Made by a program: the position numbers and the translations under genes
The notes under the pieces: model-generated
Seen by the model: only the letters and a program-made list of their open reading frames with translations
Told to the model about the DNA's origin: nothing
Database searches by the model: none
Origin: Nematostella vectensis
Taxonomy: Eukaryota; Cnidaria; Anthozoa; Actiniaria; Edwardsiidae
Length of the DNA: 64,000 nt
Assembly: GCF_932526225.1 (NCBI RefSeq)
Contig: NC_064034.1
Span: 21,417,747-21,481,746, forward strand
Direction: 5' to 3'
Shown here: positions 47,201 to 55,129 of the stretch, in pieces
Layout of the letters: every line of letters starts with the position of its first letter
Position numbering within the stretch: the first letter of the stretch is position 1

Positions 47201-49730
47201 AACCATGCTGGGAAAGGTCACCTGACCCTTACAGGATGGCGTTTGAGATGACTAGGGGATTTTTTCTCAGCAGGAAGGGATAATAGCTTTGTTAACGCCT
47301 CCCTGCATATCATGTTGTGAGAGCTGGGTTGATATGGTAAGTCTATCGTTTTCCATGTGTTAAAAAGTAAATCTCCCGCAGAGAGCAAAGCATTCCAAAG
47401 AATCACATGGTTGACCTAATCATAACCAACATTCAAACACCTATTCACCTATTCCTAAGCATCTGCAAGAGCTATAATCATCAACAGTTGAAACAGTTAC
47501 AGTCTGGCATTTCTAAAAATAGCTAAAAAAATGTCTTGGTGCAATGCCAAGGCCCAGAATGCATACAGCAGATATCAAGTCTGTCATATCATTTCTCGTA
47601 CTCCAGACAGATTACTGTCGTCTTGCGATGCCGCATTTTCAAAACATCGATTTGTGTTTGTCTTTTTCTGTTCCACCAGTCAAATTATTCTAAGCCAATC
47701 AGATTCTTGCCATCTCTCGCCTAGTGCAGTTGCCTGGCTTTTTGTCGCGACACTGTCTGTTTTTTTTTCCAGAGGATAGCCAGGGAAGTGCACAAAGCGA
47801 GACTCTGATTGGCTCAAAATTGTTTTACTGACGGAACAGAAACCAAAACAAATCGTTGTAAATGCGGGTGGCGATACAACGGATTCGACAGTAAAGAGAT
47901 ACAGAATTAGGAAATGGAGAGAGGAGTGAGCTGGTCACCACTTTTCATTAAAAAATACCATTCTCAATGAGCATAATCTCTAATGCCAATTATAACATCA
48001 TCCTCCTTAGACTCCTAGCATGACATAATATTTGGACTGAGGAAGTTCTTAGTGGGGAGGATAGCAATGGTGGGATTAAGAGGGATGGGAAAAACAGATG
48101 GTAAGTAGCATATTAAAGCAGAGAAAACTCTAATCTATTTGGCTTGATGTTTGCCCTGCTTCCAGAGCTCGAAGACCCTAGTTATCACTTTTGGGCTACT
48201 GTTGTTATTCAATTATTTTAAAAATCTTAAATTGTTTGTGTATCACCACTTTTGAATCAATCGAGTTTGGTGTGTTGAGACGAGAGTCCGATTCAACTTT
48301 GAACCCAATGTATTTGTGTTGGTACAAATAAACAATGAGCTTCCGCACTTCCCTCCCGTTATTAGAGCAATCTATTTAGGGAGTACCTATTCTAAGTTCT
48401 AACTGCTGCAGCGCAATGTTTGAATCTGGCCTTGCACTTGAAAAGGGCCTTCTTGAAAGAGCATTCAGTGTTGGTTTGAAGAAAACTACATTTTAACTCT
48501 GATACTGTAGCTCAAACTAGATCCATGTATGATCGAATTAACTGGATAACCCAAACTTCATGCTGTTTTTTTATCTCCTTATAAGGTTAATGGTGGTCCA
48601 TGGAATTTCAATAAACCTGCAAAAACTCTATGATGGCTAAGACATGGCATGCACCCAAGGGTTAAAGTTGACCTTAAAACAAAAATGATTGTATGCCTTC
48701 GGTAGACATTGTCCTGTGAAAAAAATAAACACAGCGAGAAACGTAATATAGACATGTACACATCTAAAAAAATAACTTCTGTACTTTCAGTTGTTATAAC
48801 ACATATAGCAAATTTCTGATGAATGTGATGGTTAATGAACAGCAAAACAAATCAAACTTTATCAAAACTTTCGATGTGCACAATATAAGTACAAATTGTA
48901 ATAAATTCTTAAAAGGATCAGATCAGGGAGTTGATCAGATATAAGGACATCCCGTCTTTACAAAGTCAAGGATATCCGGAGTTCGGGATGAATTTCTGTA
49001 GATTTCATCGGATAAATTTGTCTATTGAAATTAAACATCTGACGTCAGTAGCAATATTGTGTAATTTTTCACACTGTGTGGTCGAGGCAAACTATAGGAA
49101 GAAAGGAATCATAAAATTCACTATAATGAATGAAGTAGTTAGTGGTTGCTACCCAAAATACCACCCGCAAACAAAAATCTAAACGAGCAGCCGGTCTTTG
49201 CTGTTACCGTTCTTGTTATCATATTTTCAATTTGCCTTCTATGAATGACGGAGCAATTTTTTATGAGCATACAAAGTCGCATGTGAACTTGAGCATGAAG
49301 ACCTCAAACAGTGATTTTTTTCTCTTATCGTATTCTGAACTTTGTTACAGATATTCACAAAATCAACAACAACATATTTTAAACATATTTTAAATTAAAT
49401 AAAAAGTAAATTTAATGTTATTCCCCATCATAGCTCACCCTGTCTTGCAGTCGCCGATGTAGCGCCAGTAGTTTGCATGTCTGTGGAAACACACGAGTAC
49501 ATGAGTTAGAAACAACTATAACGATTAAACATGGTGCCTAAATTTCATTATTAGTTAGCATTTTCCTAACCTAAGTTCATCTTGGGAACATTAGGAGTCA
49601 TATTCGAGTCGAGAACTTTAGACATCACTGGGCAGGTTTCCGCATACGATAGCAAAACAGACTCGCGAGCTTTGCGGATAAAAGTCGACGGCATTCGAGC
49701 TAGAAATGGGCACTTTCGGGCAAGCTCCAT
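34959..49730 (-). CDS. ALAS: 5-aminolevulinate synthase, mitochondrial (complete, 9 coding exons)
   Basis: Condenses glycine and succinyl-CoA to 5-aminolevulinate in the mitochondrial matrix, the first committed step of animal heme synthesis; PLP-dependent. Exon lengths 160, 102, 159, 229, 185, 251, 172, 191 and 303 sum to 1752 nt with matching phases, giving 583 residues plus a TAG stop, similar to vertebrate ALAS2. The start Met is 49730 because [14 protein letters not shown] aligns with the conserved N-terminus. CP heme-regulatory motifs lie at C7-P8, C33-P34 and C58-P59, in the presequence region. The core has [12 protein letters not shown] (226-237), [12 protein letters not shown] (284-295), the PLP-ring Asp of VDEVHAVG (D361), and SGTLGKAFG with catalytic Lys395, then [10 protein letters not shown] and [21 protein letters not shown] motifs are known to mediate heme inhibition of import or turnover. 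No frameshift or missing key residue was seen. Introns 1 (about 5.2 kb) and 7 (about 5.4 kb) are large and repeat-filled. Confidence 0.97.
35269..35470. repeat. 43-bp tandem repeat next to the ALAS exon 9 acceptor, 5 copies
   Basis: GATACGCAACACATGGTTCA plus GACTGGAAGGTTGCGGGAGATGG recurs at 35269, 35312, 35355, 35398 and 35441. The array starts 7 bp upstream of the exon 9 acceptor and fills most of intron 8. Confidence 0.95.
35553..35743 (-). CDS. ALAS: ALAS exon 8
   Basis: Acceptor TTTGTTTGACCACAG; donor CAT|GTGAGT (phase 0). Encodes [40 protein letters not shown] and [14 protein letters not shown] of the C-terminal part of the core. Confidence 0.97.
35744..39036. other. Left part of ALAS intron 7, nothing recognised
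   Basis: AT-rich intronic DNA. Open frames at 36303-36515, 36561-36788 and 37170-37406 show no domain. Confidence 0.7.
39040..39234. mobile_element. MITE with TTA target duplication, PIF/Harbinger-like
   Basis: The ends AGCCTAGTGCACACTAG and CTAGTGTGCAGTAGGCA are inverted and flanked by TTA on both sides (39037-39039, 39235-39237). The inverted ends continue for about 45 bp through CATAACGACAT. It lies in ALAS intron 7 and has no coding capacity. Confidence 0.8.
39270..39352 (+). mobile_element. Retrotransposon 3' tail
   Basis: CTTATTGTATATACATTTAA, then AATATTCAATAAAAGATTGA and a (GATT)n run, resembles a LINE or SINE 3' end with an AATAAA and a short simple-repeat tail. Confidence 0.5.
40471..40985. 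repeat. 35-bp minisatellite in ALAS intron 7, about 15 copies
   Basis: The unit is GGTTCATACAAACACTATTA plus CGCTTGCGTGATGCT. The copies are almost identical, apart from one GATCTT variant at about 40710 and one partial unit at about 40871, which suggests recent expansion or homogenisation. Confidence 0.97.
41153..41324 (-). CDS. ALAS: ALAS exon 7: catalytic lysine
   Basis: Acceptor GATGTGTGTAG; donor GCAG|GTATTT (phase 1). Encodes [39 protein letters not shown] and IRSYGA. The Lys in SGTLGKAFG forms the Schiff base with PLP. Confidence 0.97.
41358..41425 (-). pseudogene. Decayed tandem copy of the ALAS exon 7 acceptor and first codons
   Basis: On the minus strand TGTGTGTAG is followed by [14 protein letters not shown], a mutated copy of the true exon start [14 protein letters not shown], 73 bp upstream of it. 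The copy lacks the rest of the exon. It has an intact AG and could act as a decoy acceptor. Confidence 0.85.
41502..41752 (-). CDS. ALAS: ALAS exon 6
   Basis: Acceptor TTGTTCACGCAG; donor GAG|GTACTG (phase 0). Contains [46 protein letters not shown] and GALTFVDE, ending at the PLP-binding Asp region. Confidence 0.97.
42221..42405 (-). CDS. ALAS: ALAS exon 5
   Basis: Acceptor CTTACTGTACAG; donor CCAG|GTGAGA (phase 1). Contains [20 protein letters not shown] and [20 protein letters not shown], part of the substrate and cofactor pocket. Confidence 0.96.
42515..42743 (-). CDS. ALAS: ALAS exon 4: start of catalytic core
   Basis: Acceptor CAGTTGTAG; donor GCAAG|GTGGGT (phase 2). It contains [35 protein letters not shown] and [19 protein letters not shown], all diagnostic for ALAS. 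Confidence 0.96.
42880..42930 (+). mobile_element. Retrotransposon 3' tail in ALAS intron 3
   Basis: CTACCCTCGGTAAATAAAGA followed by (TTGTA)n is a typical LINE/SINE-like end. No coding part remains. Confidence 0.4.
43628..43786 (-). CDS. ALAS: ALAS exon 3: linker
   Basis: The acceptor is TTTATTCCCAG and the donor CTCAG|GTAAAT. It encodes the variable linker between presequence and core ([20 protein letters not shown] and so on). Both borders are phase 1. Confidence 0.9.
44267..44368 (-). CDS. ALAS: ALAS exon 2: third CP motif
   Basis: The acceptor is TTGATATTTACAG and the donor AAGG|GTATGA. It encodes [20 protein letters not shown] and a Gln/His-rich linker. The third CP motif is only 25 residues from the second, closer than I recall for vertebrate enzymes. 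Confidence 0.88.
45604..45817. repeat. About 116-bp direct duplication
   Basis: TTGAAGCAAGAAAGTCATGC, AGAAGCGAATATTCTC and CCATGTTTACTATTCGATAA occur in order at 45604 and again at 45720. Confidence 0.9.
46390..46915. repeat. About 211-bp tandem repeat, 2.3 copies
   Basis: The block AACATC(T/G)TAGAGAAATAATA, CGCTAAAAGAGAGCTGAAAT, GGGGTTTAGATGGGTCTGTT, GACGAAGCAACGATAA recurs at a 211-bp offset. A third partial copy starts near 46856. Confidence 0.85.
47586..47915. mobile_element. Diverged foldback element with long inverted arms
   Basis: The left arm (CCGCATTTTC, CGATTTGTGTTTG, TTTCTGTTCCACCAGT, GCCAATCAGA, CCTGGCTTT) is mirrored by the right arm (AGCCAGGGAAGTGCAC, TCTGATTGGC, ACGGAACAGAAACC, CAAATCGTTGTAAATGCG). 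The arms are over 100 bp but about 20-25% diverged, so it is an old insertion. Confidence 0.6.
49571..49730 (-). CDS. ALAS: ALAS exon 1: presequence with two CP motifs
   Basis: Encodes [18 protein letters not shown], then [20 protein letters not shown], a basic, amphipathic presequence. The donor is TTAG|GTTAGG, phase 1, which is a weak donor but the only one that keeps the frame into exon 2. An in-frame Met 12 codons upstream exists, but family alignment favours MELA. Confidence 0.85.
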
Positions 49731-49854
49731 TTTTAAATGCGTTGTAGATAGAGAATAAGCGTTCACAGGCCGCTAGACAGGCGATAAATTTTCGGTGAAC
49801 TTTCCCTGAGCCCGACCGGCGAAGGTTGTGCAAGTCAGTGTGTGATCGAAATGA

Positions 49855-49862
49855 GTTTATAG
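49855..49862 (-). promoter_or_regulatory. Possible ALAS TATA box
   Basis: The minus strand reads CTATAAAC about 130 bases upstream of the ALAS start codon. I saw no CAGUG-loop iron-responsive hairpin in the intervening sequence. Confidence 0.35.
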
Positions 49863-50388
49863 TACGACGGCTGCCAAATATGGTCAACATGCCCAAATAT
49901 GAAACTAGTGAGTGAGGTGAAATATACACCACACAGGCAGACCATCTTCAGAAATTTATTCTTTTAGATTTTTTCCAAAAAAAGGCGCTGGCATTGGTTG
50001 AACAAAGTTTGAAGCCTAGTTAAGAATAGCTATCAAAAAGTCAAAAAAAAAAAAAAATAGAGTAGCCAACTAATTATTGTAAAGAATTATCCTTAGAAAT
50101 CTGGAGATTAACTTGATAGTCGCATAAGACCAGGTTAGGGACACCTCTAAAAATCCCACTCTGATTTTTATTTCTATATGGACGAAACAAAAATGTACAC
50201 CATCGCGTTTCGACTCGGTATCTGATTGAAGCGCGTTTGACACGCGCTCAACCCTACTGAGAATCGCCAACATGATTTTTACCCACTCATTTTATCAAAT
50301 CCTATCCTACCGCTGACTATCGCGAAAAAAAAATTACCTCTCGTGAGGTATAATAGCAGCTCATCTTCTGTATAACTACCATGGTATT

Positions 50389-50682
50389 CAGGCCCGTACC
50401 CGATGGTCCACTTTCGGTTCTCAATAGCGTGCTATTTGTAGACAAAACTATAAAGCACTAGATCACTCTGGTTGTAGCCGAATCCGACAATAAACGTCCC
50501 GTGGAGATACTGCAAAGGCATAAAAAAACCATTTTTGTTTATTTTTTCGGCTGTCAGATTTTTATCAACTCCCTCCTACCCCCCAATCCCCCCCCCCCCC
50601 GTAAAAACTAGGTCCACTTCTTCGGATTTCGCCCCCCCCCCCCCCCCCCCCATCCCCAATAAAAATCCTGGGTACGGGCCTG
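50389..50682. mobile_element. Miniature element, CAG...CTG family (copy 2, exact target duplication)
   Basis: Perfect 13-bp inverted ends CAGGCCCGTACCC / GGGTACGGGCCTG are flanked on both sides by GTATT (50384-50388, 50683-50687). The interior has long C-runs. It lies upstream of the ALAS gene. Confidence 0.85.
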
Positions 50683-51076
50683 GTATTTATGGTGATACAC
50701 GAAAAACCTTTTGGTGAAATATCATGTGACACATCTTTGTTATCACTGTGAATATGTATGAATGCAAGGAATCTCTTGTTCACAGCCTGCTCCAAGATTT
50801 ATTGCACGCTTTAGGAATCGACTGAGAAAAGAAGACTGCGGCTAGGACGGCTTGACAGAGAATAGGGAATTTAAGCAGCGAAAACGGCAACGCGAAAAAA
50901 AAAAACAATTGAAAATTCAAAGATTCAGCCGTTGTCCTTCAAACTTTAACGTGAAAACTCCAAGTTTCATTCAGTCGCCGACGTAGTTGCTTAAATTCCC
51001 ACGATAACACTTAAGCGCTTGGCGATAAATTATACTCAGAAACAAACAGAAATAAACGTAAATTTCATAGAACGCA

Positions 51077-51230
51077 CAGCGGCGTAGCCAGGATTTTTAA
51101 CAGGAGGGGCCCAAAAGGGACTTTCAAGGCATTTTCTCCTATATTTTAGATAATGTCTCATACATTTACTGTATTTTGGGCTACTAAAAGGGGCCCGGGC
51201 CCCCTAGGCCACCCCCTGGCTACGCCCCTG
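51077..51230. mobile_element. Miniature element, CAG...CTG family (copy 3)
   Basis: The ends are CAGCGGCGTAGCCAGGATTT and CCCTGGCTACGCCCCTG. The flanking 5-mers are ACGCA and AAGCA. The interior matches the copy at 676-811. Confidence 0.8.
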
Positions 51231-51399
51231 AAGCAAACAGGGAAAAAGCTGAATTTACTTCACCGTCCACGTACTCGTTAGACCGTTAAACTTGGAATTT
51301 CACGTCGTGATTTGGCGAAGAAACGGTTGGAAAACTATCAGACAGCGCGCATTTCCACAAATTAATGGAATTATATTCTTGTTGCCTTACTCGTATCTT

Positions 51400-53030
51400 C
51401 CGACCTTGTGGTGTGCCGAGACTTCGACAACATTTTGTTCGACAACATCACGGATACAGCGGTGGCAATTTCTAACTACAACCTCTGGCGGAAAGACCAT
51501 CCCATGGCGGAGGTATAGCTGATGCGTACATCCATAATTCTGTACCATAAGCGAATGGAACAACTTGAACTCACTGATGCAATATCGGAGAATTTGTGGT
51601 TCCAGCTGAGGTCTTGGCGCCTCCCTAGACACCCTTAACGTCCATCTTATGGTGGGTAAAACCATCCTCCCCACGCCACAGCTGATGAAAACAACCTTCT
51701 ATATCACCATATCCATAGCCCGAGTATCAGGTGATTGTATATACTTCATAGGAAACGATAAAAGGGCCTGACACTCGGGCTACCATATCCAAGATGTTGC
51801 TGACAAATACTTAAGAGATCATCTGGATAGTTTGTTATCCCTAGGTGTGGTCACCACCCGAACAACTACCTAAACTTGGCCGGAGCGAACACTATGTGTC
51901 CTTGCTAGACCACTTACAGCTCCAATTAAACCATCCAAGAAGAGTGTTCTGTAACGTGACTTGAGAGAAAGCGCTATTACAGCGTTTTGGCGTTTGATTA
52001 CCGCTACCGTTTGACTACCTAAACTTGGCCGGAGCGACCACTACTCTGTCCTTGTTAGGCCATTTACAGCTCCGTGACTTGAGAGAAAGCGCTGTTACAG
52101 CGTTTGGACGTTTGATTAGCGCGTTTAATTGGGACAATGTCTTTGAATTAGATACGTGCAGTGGAATTATATCTGCCACTAAAATTCTTCGTGTCCATGA
52201 AACTAACCGGCCTTGTCTCACCACTGATAATAAAAGGCTGATATCGAAAAGGCAAAAGTATCTAAGCATGTTTGGGAAGGACTCGGCCCAATTCAAAAGT
52301 ATGCGCAACAAGATGCAGTCACGAATCAAGGAATGTAATGGAATATTTTACAGCAACTTGAAGGTCGCTAAACTGAAGGAATCCAACCCAAGCAGGTGGT
52401 GGAAAGAAATCAAGAAGCTGTCCTGGGCGTCATGTAACGAAAAGCGGTGGTACTCCCAACTAGCTACTGGGTACAGGAACTTTGTGAGAGAATAAACACC
52501 TTTTTCGTATTTCTTACATCTGAATTATCTCCTCTGTCTGGGATTCCGCAGGCATAGCAATGGTTTGTTACATCCAGAAAGGCGTCTCTTTCTCTGCGGT
52601 CGATTCAGCTTAGGAAAGCCCCAGGGCCCGATGACCTAATAAAGTGTTGAAGGAATTCGCTTTTGAACTCGCGCCTATCATCAGATCATCGCAGACATTT
52701 ATAACGCTTCTGTTCGCGAAGGGTCCCTTCCAGCTATACTCAAGCGTGCGGCTGTGTGCCCCTTACCCAAGCAGCGTCCAGCATGTGAAATTGAAAACGA
52801 TGTAAGACCATTTCATTGACAAGTCAAGTGGCGAAAGTAATGTAATTATTTACTGCGGCGATGATTGTACCGTGCATCCTCCGTGACGTGGATCACAAGC
52901 AGTTCGCGCTAGGAAAATCGACCATTCAAGCAGTTGCGTTTGTCATGCACTTGCTGCTAGACGCACTTAACGAGGAGCAGTGTGCTGTTAGACTATTAAC
53001 ACTCACGCACACACACACAAATTACAAACT
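51400..53030 (+). pseudogene. Decayed non-LTR retrotransposon (endonuclease and reverse transcriptase parts)
   Basis: Broken frames encode an APE-type endonuclease part (ISNYNLWRKDHPMAE, LEQLELTDAISENLWFQLRS, HPPHATADENNLLYHH then IQDVADKYLRDH). A linker frame at 52025-52495 follows (FNWDNVFEL, NPSRWWKEIKKLS). Next are RT fragments (RKAPGPDDL, LPAILKRAAVCPLPKQR, ENDVRP). Stops and frameshifts are numerous, and a roughly 150-bp segment is duplicated at 51860-52130 (ACTACCTAAACTTGGCCGGA twice). The wording matches the LINE at 60.5-61.6 kb, so both are probably the same family. It is non-functional. Confidence 0.85.
51716..51782. mobile_element. 67-bp inverted-repeat insertion with 9-bp target duplication
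   Basis: The ends TAGCCCGAGTATCAGG and CCTGACACTCGGGCTA are inverted (15 of 16). They are flanked on both sides by CCATATCCA (51707-51715, 51783-51791). It sits within the LINE endonuclease frame between LLYHH and IQDVAD. Confidence 0.9.
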
Positions 53031-53428
53031 TCTTAACTAACAAAGAAGAGGTCAGCCGGAGTCGAACTCTTCTAGTCACAGGGTGGGGACCCTCCCTCTG
53101 ATACGCTCCTGCCTTGTCCGTAGAAAAAAAATATTGATATGCTTTTGAGGCTGAAAATGGGTATATGCTTTTAGATAGTTTTAAAAATAAAACATGTCAC
53201 TCCTCTCTCTCCCTAGTCTGTTCACACGTCTTTGAACGATGCTGTTTCCGCACACTGCTGCATGATGTTGCTCCCACAGGCATCCCAGTAATCATGCTCT
53301 TTTGTGAAGCAAATTCTCTCTCTGTCCCATGCTCAAAATACGCCTTACGCTTGAAACTTTCAACCTACCCAAAACACTAGTGTTCGTCGGGAAAGTGAAA
53401 CTAAATAAACCAAAAATAAATAACTTAC

Positions 53429-53603
53429 CCTTCCTTTACTGACATCTGCAGATATAGGGTCAGGATCATCTGCTGTGGAACCATTTTCACTATCAAAATG
53501 CAAGCTGCAACTATGAAAATCCTTGCCACACTTGGTATGGTAAAAAAAACGTGTAAGGGCCCCATGACCAGTTTCTTTTCCATGAATCATTCCCATGTGC
53601 CGT
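53429..53603 (-). CDS. Candidate exon of an unrecognised gene
   Basis: A frame reading ARHMGMIHGKETGHGALTRF, FYHTKCGKDFHSCSLHFDSE and NGSTADDPDPISADVSKGR ends at a strong donor (AGG|GTAAGT) in phase 0. The composition looks coding and the donor is good. The 5' border falls at the end of the miniature element at 53605, where GGGTACAG could act as an acceptor, or the exon could start at its own Met. The family is not recognised. Confidence 0.4.
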
Positions 53604-53604
53604 G

Positions 53605-53881
53605 CAGGCCTGTACCCAGGATTTTTCTTGGGGGGAGGGGGGGGACATCCGAAAAAGAAGACCAAAATTTCCGGGCGGAGGGGGGCTAGAGGGGTTGAGT
53701 TTCCTGATAAAAATCTGACCACCCCCGATTTAATTAAGAAAGGGATTTTTAATGCCATAAGGGACTTTTTTTTCGGATTTTGCTACAAAAAAGTTTGACA
53801 TATAGATTTATGATATACCAGAGTGATCTAGAATGCCATTTTTATCAAATTCGCACCCCCTCCCCCTTGGGTACGGACCTG
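53605..53881. mobile_element. Miniature element, CAG...CTG family (copy 4)
   Basis: The ends CAGGCCTGTACCCAGG and CCTTGGGTACGGACCTG are inverted. The flanking 5-mers are CCGTG and CCATG. The interior has G-runs near the left end. Confidence 0.8.
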
Positions 53882-54863
53882 CCATGAGCGCAATGTTTTA
53901 TTTTTAGCGTTATGTTCGTAAGAAATACACGCGTCTTGACTTGACTCGCGGGCTGTTGACGATTTGTTTACGAACGGCAGCGCTGAAATGGTTCGGTGAA
54001 TTGAAATAAAACTGCAGTGGCGCGACTTAGGAATCGGGCCTATAAAAATTACCTTAACAAGTTCGTTTGGCATCCCCAACCTTTTTGAATAATGTGGAAT
54101 CAAGCAAGTAAGAAAAAATACGGTGTGTCACGAATAACCATCATTAACATTTGATATTGCCATTACCATTAAGCGAGAGCTCAAAGTGACCAAGTTTCTA
54201 TAGCTTCTAACAACTGTTTGGCTGTTCTTGTTTTGTCTTTATTAATACACCCTTTTTCTTCTAATATATCAAAATGACCAGAGCAGCTAAAAAAATTCCC
54301 TTAACCCATAACCAGACTATAGAAGCTCTTTAGAAAAATTATGAATAGTTATCCGCACTCTCTGCTTCCTTGTAAAGACGGGGGATTCCGGACTGAATCA
54401 TACTAATACGCATTTTACTCCAAAATAGTTATACAAATTTCGCGCGCGTACATAACACAACAGCAGAGGTTCCTCCCGGAAAAGGGGAAATACTTAGTGT
54501 ATACGTAGCGCCAAGCGACAAATTTATATATATCAGAATATATATCAGAGTATATATCAGAATATATATCAGAATATATATATCAGAAAATATATCAGAG
54601 TCACCTCCATCCCTATCAAAATTCAGACCCCCCTCTCCTTATTTTTACCCGCCCATATCTAGATCCAGGCTAGGTCCACCTAGGTACATCAAGGCTCATC
54701 TAGATCCACCCTAGGTTTATCTAGGTTCATGTAGGTAGATAGGTACAGCCTAGTTTTGGGATTTGCAGGTGCGTAGATAGGGTCGCCATATCTTTTACTT
54801 TGACTTGCGCGCTCTTTTGCCTTTTCCAAGTTCTCTCCATTTTCTTTGGGCATGATATGCCTG
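53882..54863. other. No gene recognised; microsatellite at 54525-54600
   Basis: ATATATATCAG units of about 15 bp form a short array at 54525-54600, followed by a CTAGG-rich degenerate stretch to about 54750. The 3' untranslated region of the MCT gene probably lies in the right part. Confidence 0.6.
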
Positions 54864-55129
54864 CTATATCGATGTTAGTCTCTCATCAACCATTAGTCTT
54901 GAGTGCTCATCAGCCACGTGAGTCACAATTATCGTCGGAGGTGTCAAATTAGCGCCTCTGAGAGGGTTCGGAGAGTTGCTGGATAAACTGGCAGTCTCTA
55001 TAACCGTTTTGGTCTGTGTTTTTGTCTGGGCACAGGATACGAAGAGCAGAATAACTCCCCCAAAGATCATTGGACCGGATGCCAGGTAGAACACAGGCTT
55101 AAAGCTCTTCACGGTGTCATACAAGAGAC
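54864..55129 (-). CDS. MCT-like exon 4, C-terminus
   Basis: Acceptor CCACTTTCAG, directly after a C-run on this strand. Encodes GLLYDTVKSFKPVFYLASG, helix 12 (MIFGGVILLFVSCAQ) and a Thr/Ser-rich C-tail ending DERLTSI. Confidence 0.93.

Larger units (their letters stand above)
44369..49570. other. ALAS intron 1, no further exon seen
   Basis: About 5.2 kb of noncoding DNA holding three repeat features described separately (45604-45817, 46390-46915, 47586-47915). Exon 1 and exon 2 phases match directly, so no missing exon is required. Confidence 0.7.

Noticed and set aside
49731-49932. Iron-responsive element in the ALAS 5' untranslated region
   Set aside because: I looked for a CAGTG hexaloop with a bulged C on the minus strand between the TATA-like box and the ATG and saw none.
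49618-49932. 104-codon minus frame overlapping ALAS exon 1
   Set aside because: It is in a different frame from the conserved presequence with CP motifs and has no domain.
50535-50795. Pro/Gly-rich frames around 50.6 kb
   Set aside because: They come from the C- and G-runs inside the miniature element at 50389-50682.
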